DNA of 64,000 nt, from NCBI GenBank assembly GCA_014529385.2, contig CM043960.1, positions 26,863,896-26,927,895 on the forward strand, read 5' to 3'. Below, one piece after another: positions 9,656 to 21,300 of the stretch. Each line of letters opens with the position of its first letter. Position 1 is the stretch's first letter. Under the pieces are notes generated by a model. It saw only the letters and a list, made by a program, of their open reading frames with translations, was not told the origin of the DNA and did not search any database. The position numbers and the translations under genes were made by a program. The stretch is from Adiantum capillus-veneris (Eukaryota > Streptophyta > Polypodiopsida > Polypodiales > Pteridaceae).

Positions 9656-12600
9656 TGCAGTATGTAATGAATACAATGACTGCAAAGAATTCCACCCAAG
9701 ATGATGTTTGGTATGTGGATTCAGGTGCCTCTAATCACATGACGTCTTGTGGAGAGTGGTTTAGAGATATGCGCAAACCAGATGTGTCAGGCTATGTGCA
9801 GACAGGAGATGACACAGCTCACCCCATTGCTCATGTAGGGGACATACCTCTAAATACAAAGACTGAGAAATCAAAGTACTTAGCAGATGTACTTCATGTC
9901 CCAAACATTACAAAGAATCTTGTTTCTGTTGGACAAATGGTTGAGCAGGGTTTGCAGGTTCGTTTCAATCCAAATGGTTGTTATGTAGAAGATTTCCAGA
10001 ATGGCTGTAAGCTGATCACAGAGGGCAAACTTTGTGGGCAAAATGTTTACACTGAATGTAGACATGCCTGAGGTAAAAGCTGCATTATTTGCACAGAGCA
10101 CAGGTGTTGTGGCTGATGTTGACATTTGGCACAAACGCATTGGCCATGTCAATGAGCAGAGATTGCGCAGCATGCAATCAAAACAGATTGTAAAAGGTTT
10201 TCCCAAATTCAAGGTCGATGGTATGCATAAAGTGTGTGCAGCATGCCAGTTTGGAAAACAGTCAAAGGGCTCATTTCCACATGAGCGCAATGTATGTAAA
10301 AAGCCACTTGAGGTGGTGCACACAGATGTTTGGGGTCCAACCGATACTGCAAGTATACATGGTTGCAGGTATTATGTCTCTTTCATTGATGACCATACAA
10401 GGAAAGTATGGGTCTACTTCATGCGTAACAAAAGTGAAGTGTTTGGTCACTTTCAAGACTTCAAAGTCATGATTGAGAAGGAGACAGATATGCAAATCAA
10501 GACATTGAGGTCAGATGGAGGGGGAGAGTACTTCTCCAACGATATTTCAGATTTTCTGCGAATGCATGGTATACGCAGGCAGTTTACATGCAGGTATACT
10601 CCACAGCAGAATGGGGTCGCAGAAAGGAAAAACAGACACATTGCAGAGGTTGCACGTGCATTGATGAATGAGAAGAACATGCCTCATCATTTCTGGGCTG
10701 AAGCTGTAAATACAGCTGTGTACATTATGAACAGGACACCTACAGCTGCGGTGCATGATGTAACACCTGAGGAAAATTTTACAGGTACAAAGCCTGATTT
10801 GGCACACTTGAAAGTGTTTGGCTGCATAGCTTACGTGCATGTACCAGATGAGTTGCGTAGGAAATTGGATCCTAAAGCAGAGAAATGTATTCTTGTGGGA
10901 TATTCCCTTGAACAAAAGGGATACAGGTGCTACAATCCTACTACACGAGAATTACGAGTGAGCAGAGATGTAGTCTTTGATCAGATGAGCAGCTGGTATA
11001 GTAATGCACATGGCACTATTGGGGCTGATGTAAAAGATGATGTGGTTGTACAAAATGTGAGGCCACAGTCACAGTTTTTGAGTGGACCACAAGAGTCGTC
11101 TTCTCGTGGCTCTGTTGAGAAGCCATGGAATGGTAGACTACGTACGCAGGTTACTCCACCAGCAGGTACAGGGAATGTATCACGAAAAGGAAAGGAAAAG
11201 GTTGATGAACCTCCCTTTATGGCTGATGCATCATCAGGTTTTTCACATGTAGACATGGATTCAGATGGTTCTGAACAAAGTCTTGATGAGGAATTTGGAA
11301 TTCCGGCTGTCAGGACACCTGGTGTAAGGAAAGTACAAGAAGATGCCAGAGGGCAAAGGAGTGACCCAGGACCGCGCAGATCTAACAGAGTCAGAAATCC
11401 AGTTCAGAAATTGACTTATGATGGGTATCTAGCGCATCACCAAGCCTACATGGCTAAGGTGATACAGGATGTGGAGCCCACATGTTTTGAGGATGCAGTT
11501 GGAAATGTGCACTGGGATGATGCAATGAATGAAGAGATGGCTGCATTGGAAGCAAATGACACATGGGAGTTGGTGCCATTGCCAAGTGGCAAGAAAGCTA
11601 TTGGCTATCAATGGGTGTATAAAACCAAGCATAAGGTTGATGGTAACGTTGAGCATCACAAGGCAAGGCTGGTCGCAAAGGGTTATGCACAGACGTATGG
11701 CATAGACTATGAGGAGACCTTTGCTCCAGTGGCAAAGATGACGACAGTGAGAGCTGTCATAGCAGTGGCTGCATCTAGAGGATGGATTATGCATCAAATG
11801 GATGTAAAGAATGCCTTCTTGAATGGTGAGTTGCAAGAGGAAGTGTATATGGATCAGCCACCTGGTTATGTTGATCCAGGTTACCCAGATTATGTATGCA
11901 GACTTCTCAAAGCTTTGTATGGTTTGAAGCAGGGCTCTAGAGCATGGTATGACAGGATTGCCAAGTATCTTGTCAGTATTGGGTTTAGGAGAGCTCATGC
12001 TGATCATTCACTCTATGTATGTGAGAGTGATGTGGGGATTGTGGTCATTACCATATATGTAGATGACCTTATTATTGTGGGTGACAATGCTATGGAGATT
12101 GACCATGTGAAGGGTCTTCTCAAACAGGAGTTTGAAATGAAAGATTTGGGCGAGCTGCGCTACTTTCTTGGCATTGAGGTGATCAGGACTCCAAAGGGTG
12201 TATGGCTATCACAGAGACAATATGCTTTGGACATGTTGTCAAAGTATGGTATGGCTGATTGTAAGCCAATTTCTATTCCCTTGGATGTGAATGCAAAGCT
12301 GAGTGCAGAGAAGGGTGATGTTGTTGAGGATGTCAAGATGTACAGGAAGATTGTGGGTAGTCTAATGTACTTGACTATCACGAGGCCAGACTTGAGCTAC
12401 ACAGTAGGCTTGGAGAGTCAGGTCATGCAGCTTCCGAGGAAGCCACATTTGGATGGAGTACGACGCACACTTCAGTATATGCAAGGGACTCTTGACTACA
12501 CATTGTTCTATGTAGCAGATGTGCCATTAGCATTGTATGGGTATACAGATGCAGATTGGGCAGGTAGCATTGTTGATAGCAGATCTACGAGTGGCTTCAT

Positions 12601-12951
12601 GTTCCCTTTTGGGAGTGCTGCTGTTACTTGGAGCCTCAAAAAGCAGCCTACGGTTGCTTTATCGAGTACAGAGGTGCAGCAGTTGCGGCGTGCGAGGTAG
12701 CTTGGCTACGCACATTACTTGAGGACTTGGGAGTGCAGGTGGACCGGCAGATTTTCATCCATTGTGACAACCTCAGCAGCATGCAGTTGGCTAGGAACCC
12801 AGTGTTCCATGCCAGGACCAAGCACATAGAGGTCCATTACCACTACGTTCGAGAGCGAGTGTTGGCGGGCGACATCGACTTGGTCTACGTCAGCATAGAG
12901 GAGCAGATAGCAGATATCTTTACTAAGGCCCTCGGAGCTGAGAAGCTTTGA
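9656..12951 (+). pseudogene. Element B pol: protease, integrase, RT, RNase H
   Basis: Protease shows VDSGASNHMT (Asp at 9718). Integrase has WHKRIGHVNEQRL with CAACQFGK, then the DDE core VHTDVWGP, DGGGEYFS and TPQQNGVAERKNR. The 888-codon frame 10034-12700 goes on through RT (VDGNVEHHKARLVAKGYAQT, MHQMDVKNAFLNGEL), with the catalytic YVDD at 12056-12067, and into RNase H (YTDADWAGS). Frameshifts near 10035 and 12670 separate the protease and the RNase H tail (HCDNLSSMQLARNPVFHART). A TGA at 12949, where Arg is expected, truncates the end. All catalytic residues survive. Confidence 0.93.
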
Positions 12952-12988
12952 CGTTTCCGGACTATGCTTGGACTCTGCGACATGCAGA

Positions 12989-13001
12989 GCTCGAGGGGGA
13001 G
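12989..13001 (+). other. Element B polypurine tract
   Basis: GCTCGAGGGGGAG directly precedes the 3' LTR, the expected place for plus-strand priming. Confidence 0.8.
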
Positions 13002-13318
13002 TGTTGAGATGTCGAGCTCTACATCTTGAGCTGGCATCCACTATGGGTCTTGGCCGCTTACGATATTTACTCACTGGCGCGTTAGGTGACCGACACGGAG
13101 GATCTCTGCTAGTGATTCTACAGTTGGACTACACTTATAGTGCCAGCCTAGTACGCTTCTAGCGAGTTCACACTTAGTGACCGCATGTACATATGTGCTA
13201 CTTTTCAGTTTTAGCACTTAGTCATTTGTACTCTCTTTTCTAGGAGAAGAAGAAGATTTCCATCTCTGTGTGCTTTGTGCTTGTCTTGTGTAGCTCTCTT
13301 GCATCCTCTTTCTTTACA
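13002..13318 (+). repeat. Element B 3' LTR
   Basis: 317 bp, about nine substitutions from the 5' copy; followed by the target duplication CCAAT and the resumed gag of element A. Confidence 0.96.
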
Positions 13319-13875
13319 CCAATAAGGTATTTCTCATGAAGCGCTTGTTCAATCTAAAGATGGCAAAGAATGGTTCAGTTTTAGAACACCTAAATGACTT
13401 TCACACAAACATAAGTCAACTTCAATTAGTGAAAATCAATTTTGATGACAAAGTACAAGCTCTCCTTATACTATCGTCTCTATCGAATAGTTGGGACGAC
13501 CTTGTGATGGTTGTAAGTAATTCTATCTCTGGCACAAATACTCTTGAGCTTGATGATGTTGTGGGTGTTCTCCTAAGCGAGAAAATGCGAAGGAGAATCA
13601 TCAAGTGCTGCACTATCAATGGAAACAAGAGGAGGGCCTAAGGAGGGATTCAAAAACCAAAAGGATCATGATCGCTCAAGGCGGAGCAAGTCACGCACAA
13701 AATCAGTTCTTGAATGTTGGACTACGGCAAGAAGGGCCATGCAAAGAATAATTGCTGGTCTAAGAAGAAGGAGTTGGAGTTTCAAGACAACAAGCCAACA
13801 TCGGAGGCCAATGTGGCAAGTAAAGTAGAGCAAGATGCTCTAATTCTCTCATTAAACAATGTGTTTAATTCCTAG
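13319..13875 (+). pseudogene. Element A gag, C-terminal half with frameshifted zinc knuckle
   Basis: Directly after the CCAAT duplication, the gag interrupted at 8126 resumes with FLMKRLFNLKMAKNGSVLEH and LLILSSLSNSWDDLVMV. Around 13715-13755 the CCHC knuckle can be read only across a frameshift (Cys-Trp, then GKKGHAKNNCW in the next frame). The order and spacing are those of Tnt1-like gag. Confidence 0.85.
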
Positions 13876-15110
13876 ATAGTAGATTCCAAGGCTTCATTCC
13901 ATGCGACACCGCACAAGCAACAATTCCAAGATTACACAAAAGATAATTTTGGGTGTGTATACGTGGGAGATGATGAAGCTTGTGAAATTGTCGGTAAAGG
14001 TACAACTTGTGTCAAAACTGTTAACGGAAATGTGTGGAAGCTTAAAGATGTTAGGAATGTTCCTTCTCTTTACAAAAATTTGATCTCTACAGGACAATTA
14101 GACAATGTAGGTCATAACATTGCATTTGGAAACAAGCGTTGGAAGATCTTAAAGGGATCTTTGGTGGTTTTGAAAGGATAAAAGGTTGGTACACTTTACT
14201 TGTGTACTGTTAGCATGCAACCTTCAACTTGTGCAACGGCTATATAAGTTGATAGTGCGGTGTGGCATTATCGACTTGGGCATATGATGCCAAAGGAATG
14301 CAAATCCTTCAATCAAAGAAGCTTCTACCAGGTTTGAAAGAAGTGGACTTAGAGTTCTATGAAGATTGTGTTTATGGTAAACAAAAGAGGGTAAAATTTC
14401 AAAAATCAAGGAAATGAAAGAAAATATAAAAAACTTGAGTTAATTCATTCTAATGTTTGGGGTCTTGCAAGTACACCATCACTTGGTGGCTCATTTTACT
14501 ATGTAACATTCATAGACGATGCAACTAGGAAAACATGGGTTTATGTAATGAAGAATAAATCCGATGTGTTTTCCATATTTCAAATGTAGAAAGCCTTTGT
14601 GGAGAATGAAACATGTACCAAGGTTAAATGCCTCAGATCCGACAATGGAGGCGAGTATTGCAGCCAAGATTTTGAAAGCTTTTGTGCTAGCAATGGAATT
14701 TGGAGGCAAAGGACAACCCCAAGGATACCTCAACAAAATGGCATTTCCAAAATAATAAACAGAACAATCATGGAGCGAGCACAAAGCATGCGGCTACATG
14801 AAGGCCTATCACTTGAGCTTTGGGCGGAAGCAGTAGGTACATATGTGTATTTGATCAATCGGTCACCCTCAACGGCATTGGATGGGGGATTGTCAGAGGA
14901 GGCATGGACAGGTAAACCAGTGAATTATTCATTTCTCAAAGGTTTTGGGTGTGAGGCTTTCATACACATAGATAGAAGCCTAAGATCAAAGCTAGATGCA
15001 AAGTCCAAAAAGTGTTTCTTCATTGGCTATGGAGAGGGTGACTTTGGGTATCGCGCCTATGGAATCCTAAATATGGTAAAATATTTAGAAGCAGGGATGT
15101 AATTTTCAAT
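13876..15110 (+). pseudogene. Element A protease and integrase remnant
   Basis: At about 13880 the protease site reads VDSKASFHATP: the catalytic Asp remains but the Gly of Asp-Ser-Gly is Lys, and the codon before IVDS is TAG. The pre-integrase region follows (WKLKDVRNVPSLYKNLISTG), then an integrase core with FIDDATRKTWVYVM, LRSDNGGEYCS and the TP..PQQNG block in broken frames (14460-15100). It ends in the conserved RSKLDAKSKKCFFIGYG. Not functional. Confidence 0.87.
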
Positions 15111-16855
15111 GAACCAAATATGTACAAAGATTACTTGGAAAGAAAACAAACAAAAGAAACAGGTGATGAGTACATTGAGCTTGAGGATGGTGAAGACTCA
15201 AGGAGTGGAACCAGTGACAACGCACAACAACGTCAACCAAATGAGGAGCCTCAATCTATTCCCTGAGGATCTACAAGAGCAAGTAGACCTCCAGAAAAGT
15301 TTATTCCTTCCTTCAACCATCTCTTGATCTCAGATTTAGGAGAGCCGGAATCATACGAGGAAGCTATGCAACACGAATCCAAAGAAGAATGGATACAGAG
15401 CATGCAGGTAGAGATGGACTCATTACATTGCAACCAAACATGGGAGTTGGTTGAGTTGCCTAAAGGTAAGCGGGCACTTTGAAACAAATGGGTGTACAAG
15501 CTGAAGGAAGAAGAAGGTGGGAAGAAAAGGTACAAGTCTAGGCTTATGGTAAAAGGGTTTTCTCAAAATAAAGGTATCGACATTAACAAAATATTTTCTC
15601 TTATTGTAAAAATGAACTCAATTAGGCTTGTCTTAAGCCTTGTGGATGCTCATGATTTAAATCTTGAGCAAATGGATGTAAATATGGCATTCCCTCACGG
15701 TGACTTAGAGGAGGAAATTTACATGATTCAAACGAAGGGGTATGAAGTAAAAGGTAAGGAGAAAATGGTTTGCATATTAAAGAAGAGCTTGTATGGTTTA
15801 AAGAAAGCATCAAGACAGTGCTACTTGAAGTTCGATTGATGGATGTTGGATCATGGATTCACAAGATGCAACTCAGATCATCGTGTCTACACGAAGAATT
15901 TGGAAGATGGGAAGTTCATCATCCTAATGTTGTATGTTGATGACATGCTGATTGCAAGTGCTAACAAGCAGGACATCAAAGACCTAGAAGAGGATCTGTC
16001 TAAATCTTTTTCAACGAAAGATTTAGGTGTTGCAAAGAGGATACTTGGTATGAAGATATCAAGGGATAGGATGAAGAAGAAAATAAAGTTATCTCAAGAG
16101 GATTACATCAAGAATGTACTAGAAAGGTTTGCAATGAAAAATGAAAAAATGATTTCTACACCTTTGGCTGGTCACTGTAAACTAACCAAAGATATGTGTC
16201 CAAAGACACAAGAGGAGATAGTCTATATGTCTAAAGATCCATATGCTACATCAATAGGTTCTCTTATATATGCTATGGTCTAAACAAGGCTAGACATTGC
16301 ACATGCAGTGGGAGTAGTAATTAGGTTCATGGACAACCCAAGTAAAGAGAACTGGCAAGCTGTGAATTTGATACTTAGGTATCTGAAAGGGACAACAACA
16401 AATGCTTTGTATTTTGGAGGAACTGATAATTTTTTTCAAGGGTATGCTGATGCAGATATGGCATGTGACAAAGATACTCAAAGGAATACTACTGGCTATG
16501 TCTTCATGATTGGAGACAGAGCAGGAAGCTAGGCTTTAAAGCTGCAGAAAGCGGTCTCACTTTCTACCACGTGAGCAAAGTATGTAGCAATGACAAAGGC
16601 AAATAAAGAAATTATGTGGCTTCATAGATTCTTAGAAGAGATTGGATTCAAACAAGACAATTGTGTCTTGTACATTGATAGCCAAAGCGCTATCCATCTT
16701 GTGAAGAACTCATTCTTTCATTCAAGGACACAGCACATTGAGGTGAAAATCCTGCATACATGTTTACAAAGGTGCATACAAGTGAAAATCCTGCATACAT
16801 GTTTACAAAGGTGGTCAACAAGGAGAAGTTGAGCTTTTTCTCATCTTCAATCGAC
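15111..16855 (+). pseudogene. Element A RT and RNase H remnant
   Basis: RT starts around 15340 (WIQSMQVEMDSLH) and shows LMVKGFSQNKGIDI, QMDVNMAFPHGDLEEEIYM and SLYGLKKASRQCY. The catalytic box LYVDDMLIAS has YVDD at 15933-15944. RNase H follows (YADADMACDKDTQRNTTGY, then YIDSQSAIHLVKN and HSRTQHIEVK). Stops interrupt at about 15481, 15838, 16281, 16530 and 16572. The 3' end contains a ~36-bp tandem duplication (GTGAAAATCCTGCATACATG at about 16744 and 16780) that replaces the normal C terminus. Confidence 0.9.
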
Positions 16856-16927
16856 ATTCAAGGATAAGAAGCCAAGATGGAAAGAAATCACATGTTTGAT
16901 TTGGAGATCAGTCTCCAAGTGAGAGAT

Positions 16928-17506
16928 TGTTAAGTATGGAGCCTGATTTATCCCTTGTAATTTTTTGTGTTAAAAATGCACATTTGTAAGGCCCCCATTA
17001 TGAGGAGAAGCCGTCGTGCGTGAAGAAAAACCACTCATCAAAAACCAAAATTTTCACGGCCAGTCTCGAAACTATCTTTGCCAAAATATTTCTTTTCGTC
17101 GGAATTTTATGGCCGGACGGTGTGCGGAAAGTGATCGGACAATGGTCGATCGGTTGGCCAGTGGCCGGAATTCAATGACCAGTGACCAAATTCAAATTGG
17201 AATTTTCTTCTTAAGGGCAGCCACACATGACACATGGGAAAATTCAACTCGGACTTGTCCACACAAGGGCGGCTACACACAACTACCTCTCATGAGAGAG
17301 GGCAACCCTTTTGACCTATAAAAAGAGGCCTTTTCTACACACATTTTGGAGTGTGAAGTTGATGCAACAAGGTGGGTGTGAGGTGGTGAGAGTGAAGCAA
17401 GGCGGGAGCTCTATTAAGGGTATACTTCCTTTGTAACCTACTTCTTCTTTGAAGTGCTAAAGCCATTGAGTGGCTGCTTTCTTGTGGATGTAGCCCACGT
17501 TGGGTG
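16928..17506 (+). repeat. Element A 3' LTR, first part
   Basis: Begins TGTTAAGTATGGAGCC after a purine-rich tract (CCAAGTGAGAGAT). Interrupted after 17506 by element C, with the target copy GGGTG at 17502-17506. Confidence 0.93.
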
Positions 17507-17698
17507 TGTTGGGGTATAAAGCCCAAAGTGGTCGCCCAGGTAAGTGGGCGGGCTGCCAGGTATGTACACATATTCTTTTGTAAAAACCTAATAAGAACTC
17601 ACTATGCTCTACACATTACAGTAGAGCGAGTTCACCATATCGTCGTGTTCTTCTTCTCGCACTCTCTCTCGCGTCACACTTCCGCTCGTACTCCTTCA
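17507..17698 (+). repeat. Element C 5' LTR
   Basis: 192 bp, TGTTGGGGTATAAAGCCC to CGTACTCCTTCA. About eight substitutions and one 2-bp indel from the 3' copy. Confidence 0.95.
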
Positions 17699-17700
17699 AC

Positions 17701-17715
17701 CGGTATCAGAGCTCA
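17701..17715 (+). other. Element C primer-binding site
   Basis: CGGTATCAGAGCTCA, two bases after the LTR; matches the tRNA-Met complement TGGTATCAGAGC except for its first base. Confidence 0.8.
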
Positions 17716-18789
17716 GATCGAGGCTCGGGGCAACATTTGCAGGTAGCCAGAGTCACCTACTCAGATTGGAGTGAGATTTGATAGGCAAAGACATGGCCCC
17801 AAATCTTGTGGGATAGCCCAAAGGCCTTGGTGTTCTCAGAATTTCGTTCTGAGGTCATCTCGGCCACCGTTCGGCTTCGACAAAGTTCTGCGCAGGCCAT
17901 TTTCGATTACGTGGTCTCAGCGGGTGCATATCCGACTCTGCAAATTTGGGGTTTCGGCCTACGACTGCAGGTGCTAAGGATATCGGCACTCTCAGAGTGT
18001 TGATTTGTGGTTGTCTACACATCGAAGGACGGCTCACAGTTCTTGGAGGTGTGTCACATACGACACGGGCGCATCTACACACAGACTGTAGTAGGAGACA
18101 TCCACTAGTTCATTAGGTAGCTTGTGTTTGCTGCTTGATATTCCAGAATTCATCCTGACATTGTAGGTACTTCCACATGGTATGTATTGTCAGAGATGAT
18201 GTATGTCTGTTGAGGGTTTGCTGGCTGTGAGTCACGCAGCAAACAACCACCGCAGCGGTTACAGCATATACTGGGAAATTTGTGGATGTATGATTTTGTG
18301 GGAAGTCTATGTATTGTCAGATTTACTGCAGCCTTTTTTGAGGGTCAAGTGAGGTTTTATTGAGCTGGGGGATTCTTGAATGTTGAGATCCTTTTGGTGA
18401 TACAGGTCTTGGAGCGATCCCTAGAGCACCCTTAGATAGGCAGCTAGGATGTATTGACTGTGAGTTAGACAGTTGGGATTGCATCTTTGCTTTACTGCCG
18501 TTGAGGCATTGTCGCAGTCTATGCTTACAGGACAGTGACAGGACAGTGAGAGACAGTACAAGTGTAGGACAGGTTTACCCACAACTTACAGTGTTAGAGA
18601 GACAATGGTTTTTTGAGCTGTTTTTTGAGTACACCAGAGCCATTTTACAAAGGAGACTCTGCCAAAATTTATGCAGAATCTGAAGCTTTCTTGGTTCATT
18701 TGACAGGTTGATATTGGTTCAGAGGTCAGCTTACAGGGGAAACTCTGCCGAATTTTTCCCAGGAAAGTAAACTACTGTGAAGCGTAGCT
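17716..18789 (+). other. Element C leader, 1.07 kb without a gene
   Basis: An unusually long stretch between primer site and gag ATG. Short open frames exist but none resembles a known protein. It carries repeated words such as GGACAGTGACAGGACAGTGA near 18531. It probably holds the dimerisation and packaging signals of the RNA. Confidence 0.6.
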
Positions 18790-19560
18790 ATGGCTGGATC
18801 ACAGCACACTGCTCTTTACAATATCAAGAAGCTGGATGGAACCAATTTACCATTGTGGAAGAAGCAGATTTGTCACGTGTTGGTACAAAAGAAGCAGATA
18901 AAACCTATAAAGCTCAAGGGGATAAAACCAGAAGATATAGACGAAGATGAATGGAGCGAAATGGATGAATTGGCACTTTCTACCATTATGCTGACTTTGG
19001 CAGAAAGCGTTTACTTCAATGTAGCAGACGAGGTGTCAGCTTATCAAGCATGGTTAAAGCTGAGTGATCTTTATGAGAAGCAGAGTGCAGCTTCACAGGT
19101 ATACTGGCTTAAGAAGCTTGTTGACTTGAAGATGAAAGAAGGGACACCTATGTCCAATCATCTGAATGAATTCAACACAATCTACAGTCAATTGTCAGCT
19201 CAAGGTGTCAAGTTTGATGAACCTGTCAAAGCTATGTTCCTGTTGATCACATTGCCGGAAATTTGGGACACTTTTCGCACAGCTTTGAGAAATTATGCAC
19301 CTCCATATGGTTTGAACATAGCAGGTGTATAAGGAAGTCTGCTTACTGAAGAAACCAATAGAAAGACAATGGACAAAGGCAAAGGAACAGCCTTAGTTGT
19401 CAGGGGAAGGACCAAAGAAAAGTACAAAGGTGGAAAGAGGAATCAGTCTCGTAGCAAGTCCCGCAGTGCTAAAGGCAAGAGTGACATAGAATGCTACCAT
19501 TATGGCAAGAAGGGTCACATGAAAAGAGACTGCAGAGAATGGAAAGCAGAAAAAGGCAAA
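18790..19560 (+). pseudogene. Element C gag
   Basis: The ATG at 18790 opens a copia gag: LDGTNLPLWKKQICHVLVQK, AYQAWLKLSDLYEKQS, then WLKKLVDLKMKEGTPMSNHL and LITLPEIWDTFRTAL. The first frame stops at 19330. A second frame from 19369 carries a basic segment and the zinc knuckle CYHYGKKGHMKRDC, whose second Cys is Tyr, so zinc binding should fail. Gag normally packages the RNA. Confidence 0.88.
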
Positions 19561-21300
19561 GAGAAAGATGAAGACCATGGTGAGAAGAACAAGTCCTCAG
19601 TGAAGATTCAAGAAACAAATGTGACAAACACTGTTGCAAAGGATGACAGTCTAGTGTCAGGAGACATCTACTTCTTGAAGAATACAATGGACTCAGCTCT
19701 TCTTACAGCATCTGATGGAAATGCACTGAGTGACTGGATTATAGACTCGAGGGCATCACTTCATGTGTCTCCAAACAAGGAGTGGTTTACCTCTTATGTG
19801 ACCACTAAAGATCGTGTTCGGCTAGGCAATGGGCAGACATGTGAGATCTTAGGTGTTGGAGATGTTCAATTGAAGTTTCAGAATGGCTCTTCTTTCATGC
19901 TGAAGAATGTGAGACATGTTCCCGCAATTACAAAGAGCTTGATCAACACAGGTTTACCAGAACATGTGGAAGATATCCAAGGGTTCTCTGACAGTAGCAC
20001 ATGGAGTAAAGTCTAGAGGACTTTACATGATTTATGTATCAAATGTCTCTAAAAATGTAATCAATGTAACCGAGCAGCCAAACGTTTCTTTGTGGCATAG
20101 CCGGTTAGGACATATGTCCAAGAAGGGAATGGAAATCTCTTCTCGAGCAGCCACATAAGCATAGAAGCAGTAGAAGAGATACACAGTTGGAACTTGTTCA
20201 TAGTGATTTGTGTGGACCTATGCCTAACCTATCTCTAGGGGGAGCTTCTTACTTTATGACATTTATAGATGATTACTCGAGGAAAGTATGGGTTTACTTT
20301 CTCAAGCACAAGGATGAAGCGTTTAGTGTTTTCAAAACGTTTGTGACACTTGTGGAGAATCAAAGTGGCAAGAAGCTTAAATGATTACGCACTGACAATG
20401 GTGGACAGTATGTTTCAAAGGCCTTTCAGCACTTTTGTGAGTCAAAAGGTATAAAACGTGAACTTACTGCTCCTTACAATCCTCCTCAAAATGGTGTTGC
20501 TGAGAGGATGAATAGGACCATACAAGAGAAGGTCAGAAGTATGTTGTCTAATCAACAGCTGCCAAATGGGTTTTGGGCTGAAGCTGTATCAACAGCTGTT
20601 CATCTTGTAAATAGATCTCCTAGCAAGGTTTTGCAGAAGGATTCAGTGTCAGAGATGGTATGGTCAGGCAAAATGCCCTCATACAAGCATCTTAGAGTCT
20701 TTGGCTGTGAGGCATATACTCACGTTCCAAAGGAATTTAGGAACAAACTTGAGCCAAAGAGTAGAAAGTGCATCTTTCTAGGCTATGGTAATTCTGGTGA
20801 GATGGGGTACAAACTTTGGTATCCCGAATCCAGAAAGGTTGTCCGCAGCAATGATGTTCACTTTAATGAATCCAAATATCATTCTAAACCAGAGAGGGTT
20901 GAGGAGATTAGAAGAGTTGTCTTCCAAGAAGATGGACCTGCACGTGCAAGACAAAATTCCAGGGCTCAAGAGGAGCAAGGACAGGATAGATTGGAACCAC
21001 AGGTTGTGGCTGAGCCTGAGCCACCTATTGTGCATAGATCTGGACGTATCACACGACCTCCTGATAGGTTTGTTCCATCTATGAACTATGTCATGTTGAC
21101 TGATTGCAATGAGACTTCATGTTACAAGGAAGCAGTGCAAATGAAGGACTCCGGGAATTGGCAATTGGCTATGCAGTCAGAGATGACAGCTTTGCATGAA
21201 AACCAGACATGGAAGCTAGTTAAATTACCACAGGGCAAAAAGGCTCTACCTTGTAAATGGGTTTACAGGTATAAGATCACCGCTCATGATAGTCAGCCAT
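19561..21300 (+). pseudogene. Element C protease and integrase
   Basis: The protease site reads WIIDSRASLHVSP: Asp-Ser-Arg in place of Asp-Ser-Gly. The pre-integrase zinc domain (WHSRLGHMSKKGM) ends at a stop near 20155. The core follows in pieces: VHSDLCGP and FIDDYSRKVWVYF (20187-20384), a TGA just before LRTDNGGQYVS, then PQNGVAERMNRTIQEKVRSM and the C-terminal KLEPKSRKCIFLGYG (20508-21302). The DDE residues can be located but the frame is closed at least three times. Confidence 0.88.

Larger units (their letters stand above)
8127..13318 (+). mobile_element. Copia element B, nearly complete, nested in element A gag
   Basis: 5192 bp with two 317-bp LTRs differing at about nine positions, a Met-type primer site, a purine tract, and the 5-bp duplication CCAAT at 8122-8126 and 13319-13323. 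Coding order is gag, zinc knuckle, protease, integrase, RT, RNase H. All catalytic motifs are present, but frameshifts near 9040, 10035 and 12670 and a stop at 12949 break the reading frame. It is the best preserved coding element in the window. Confidence 0.96.

Noticed and set aside
11429-12007. 192-codon minus frame
   Set aside because: Antisense to the element B RT; no family resemblance.
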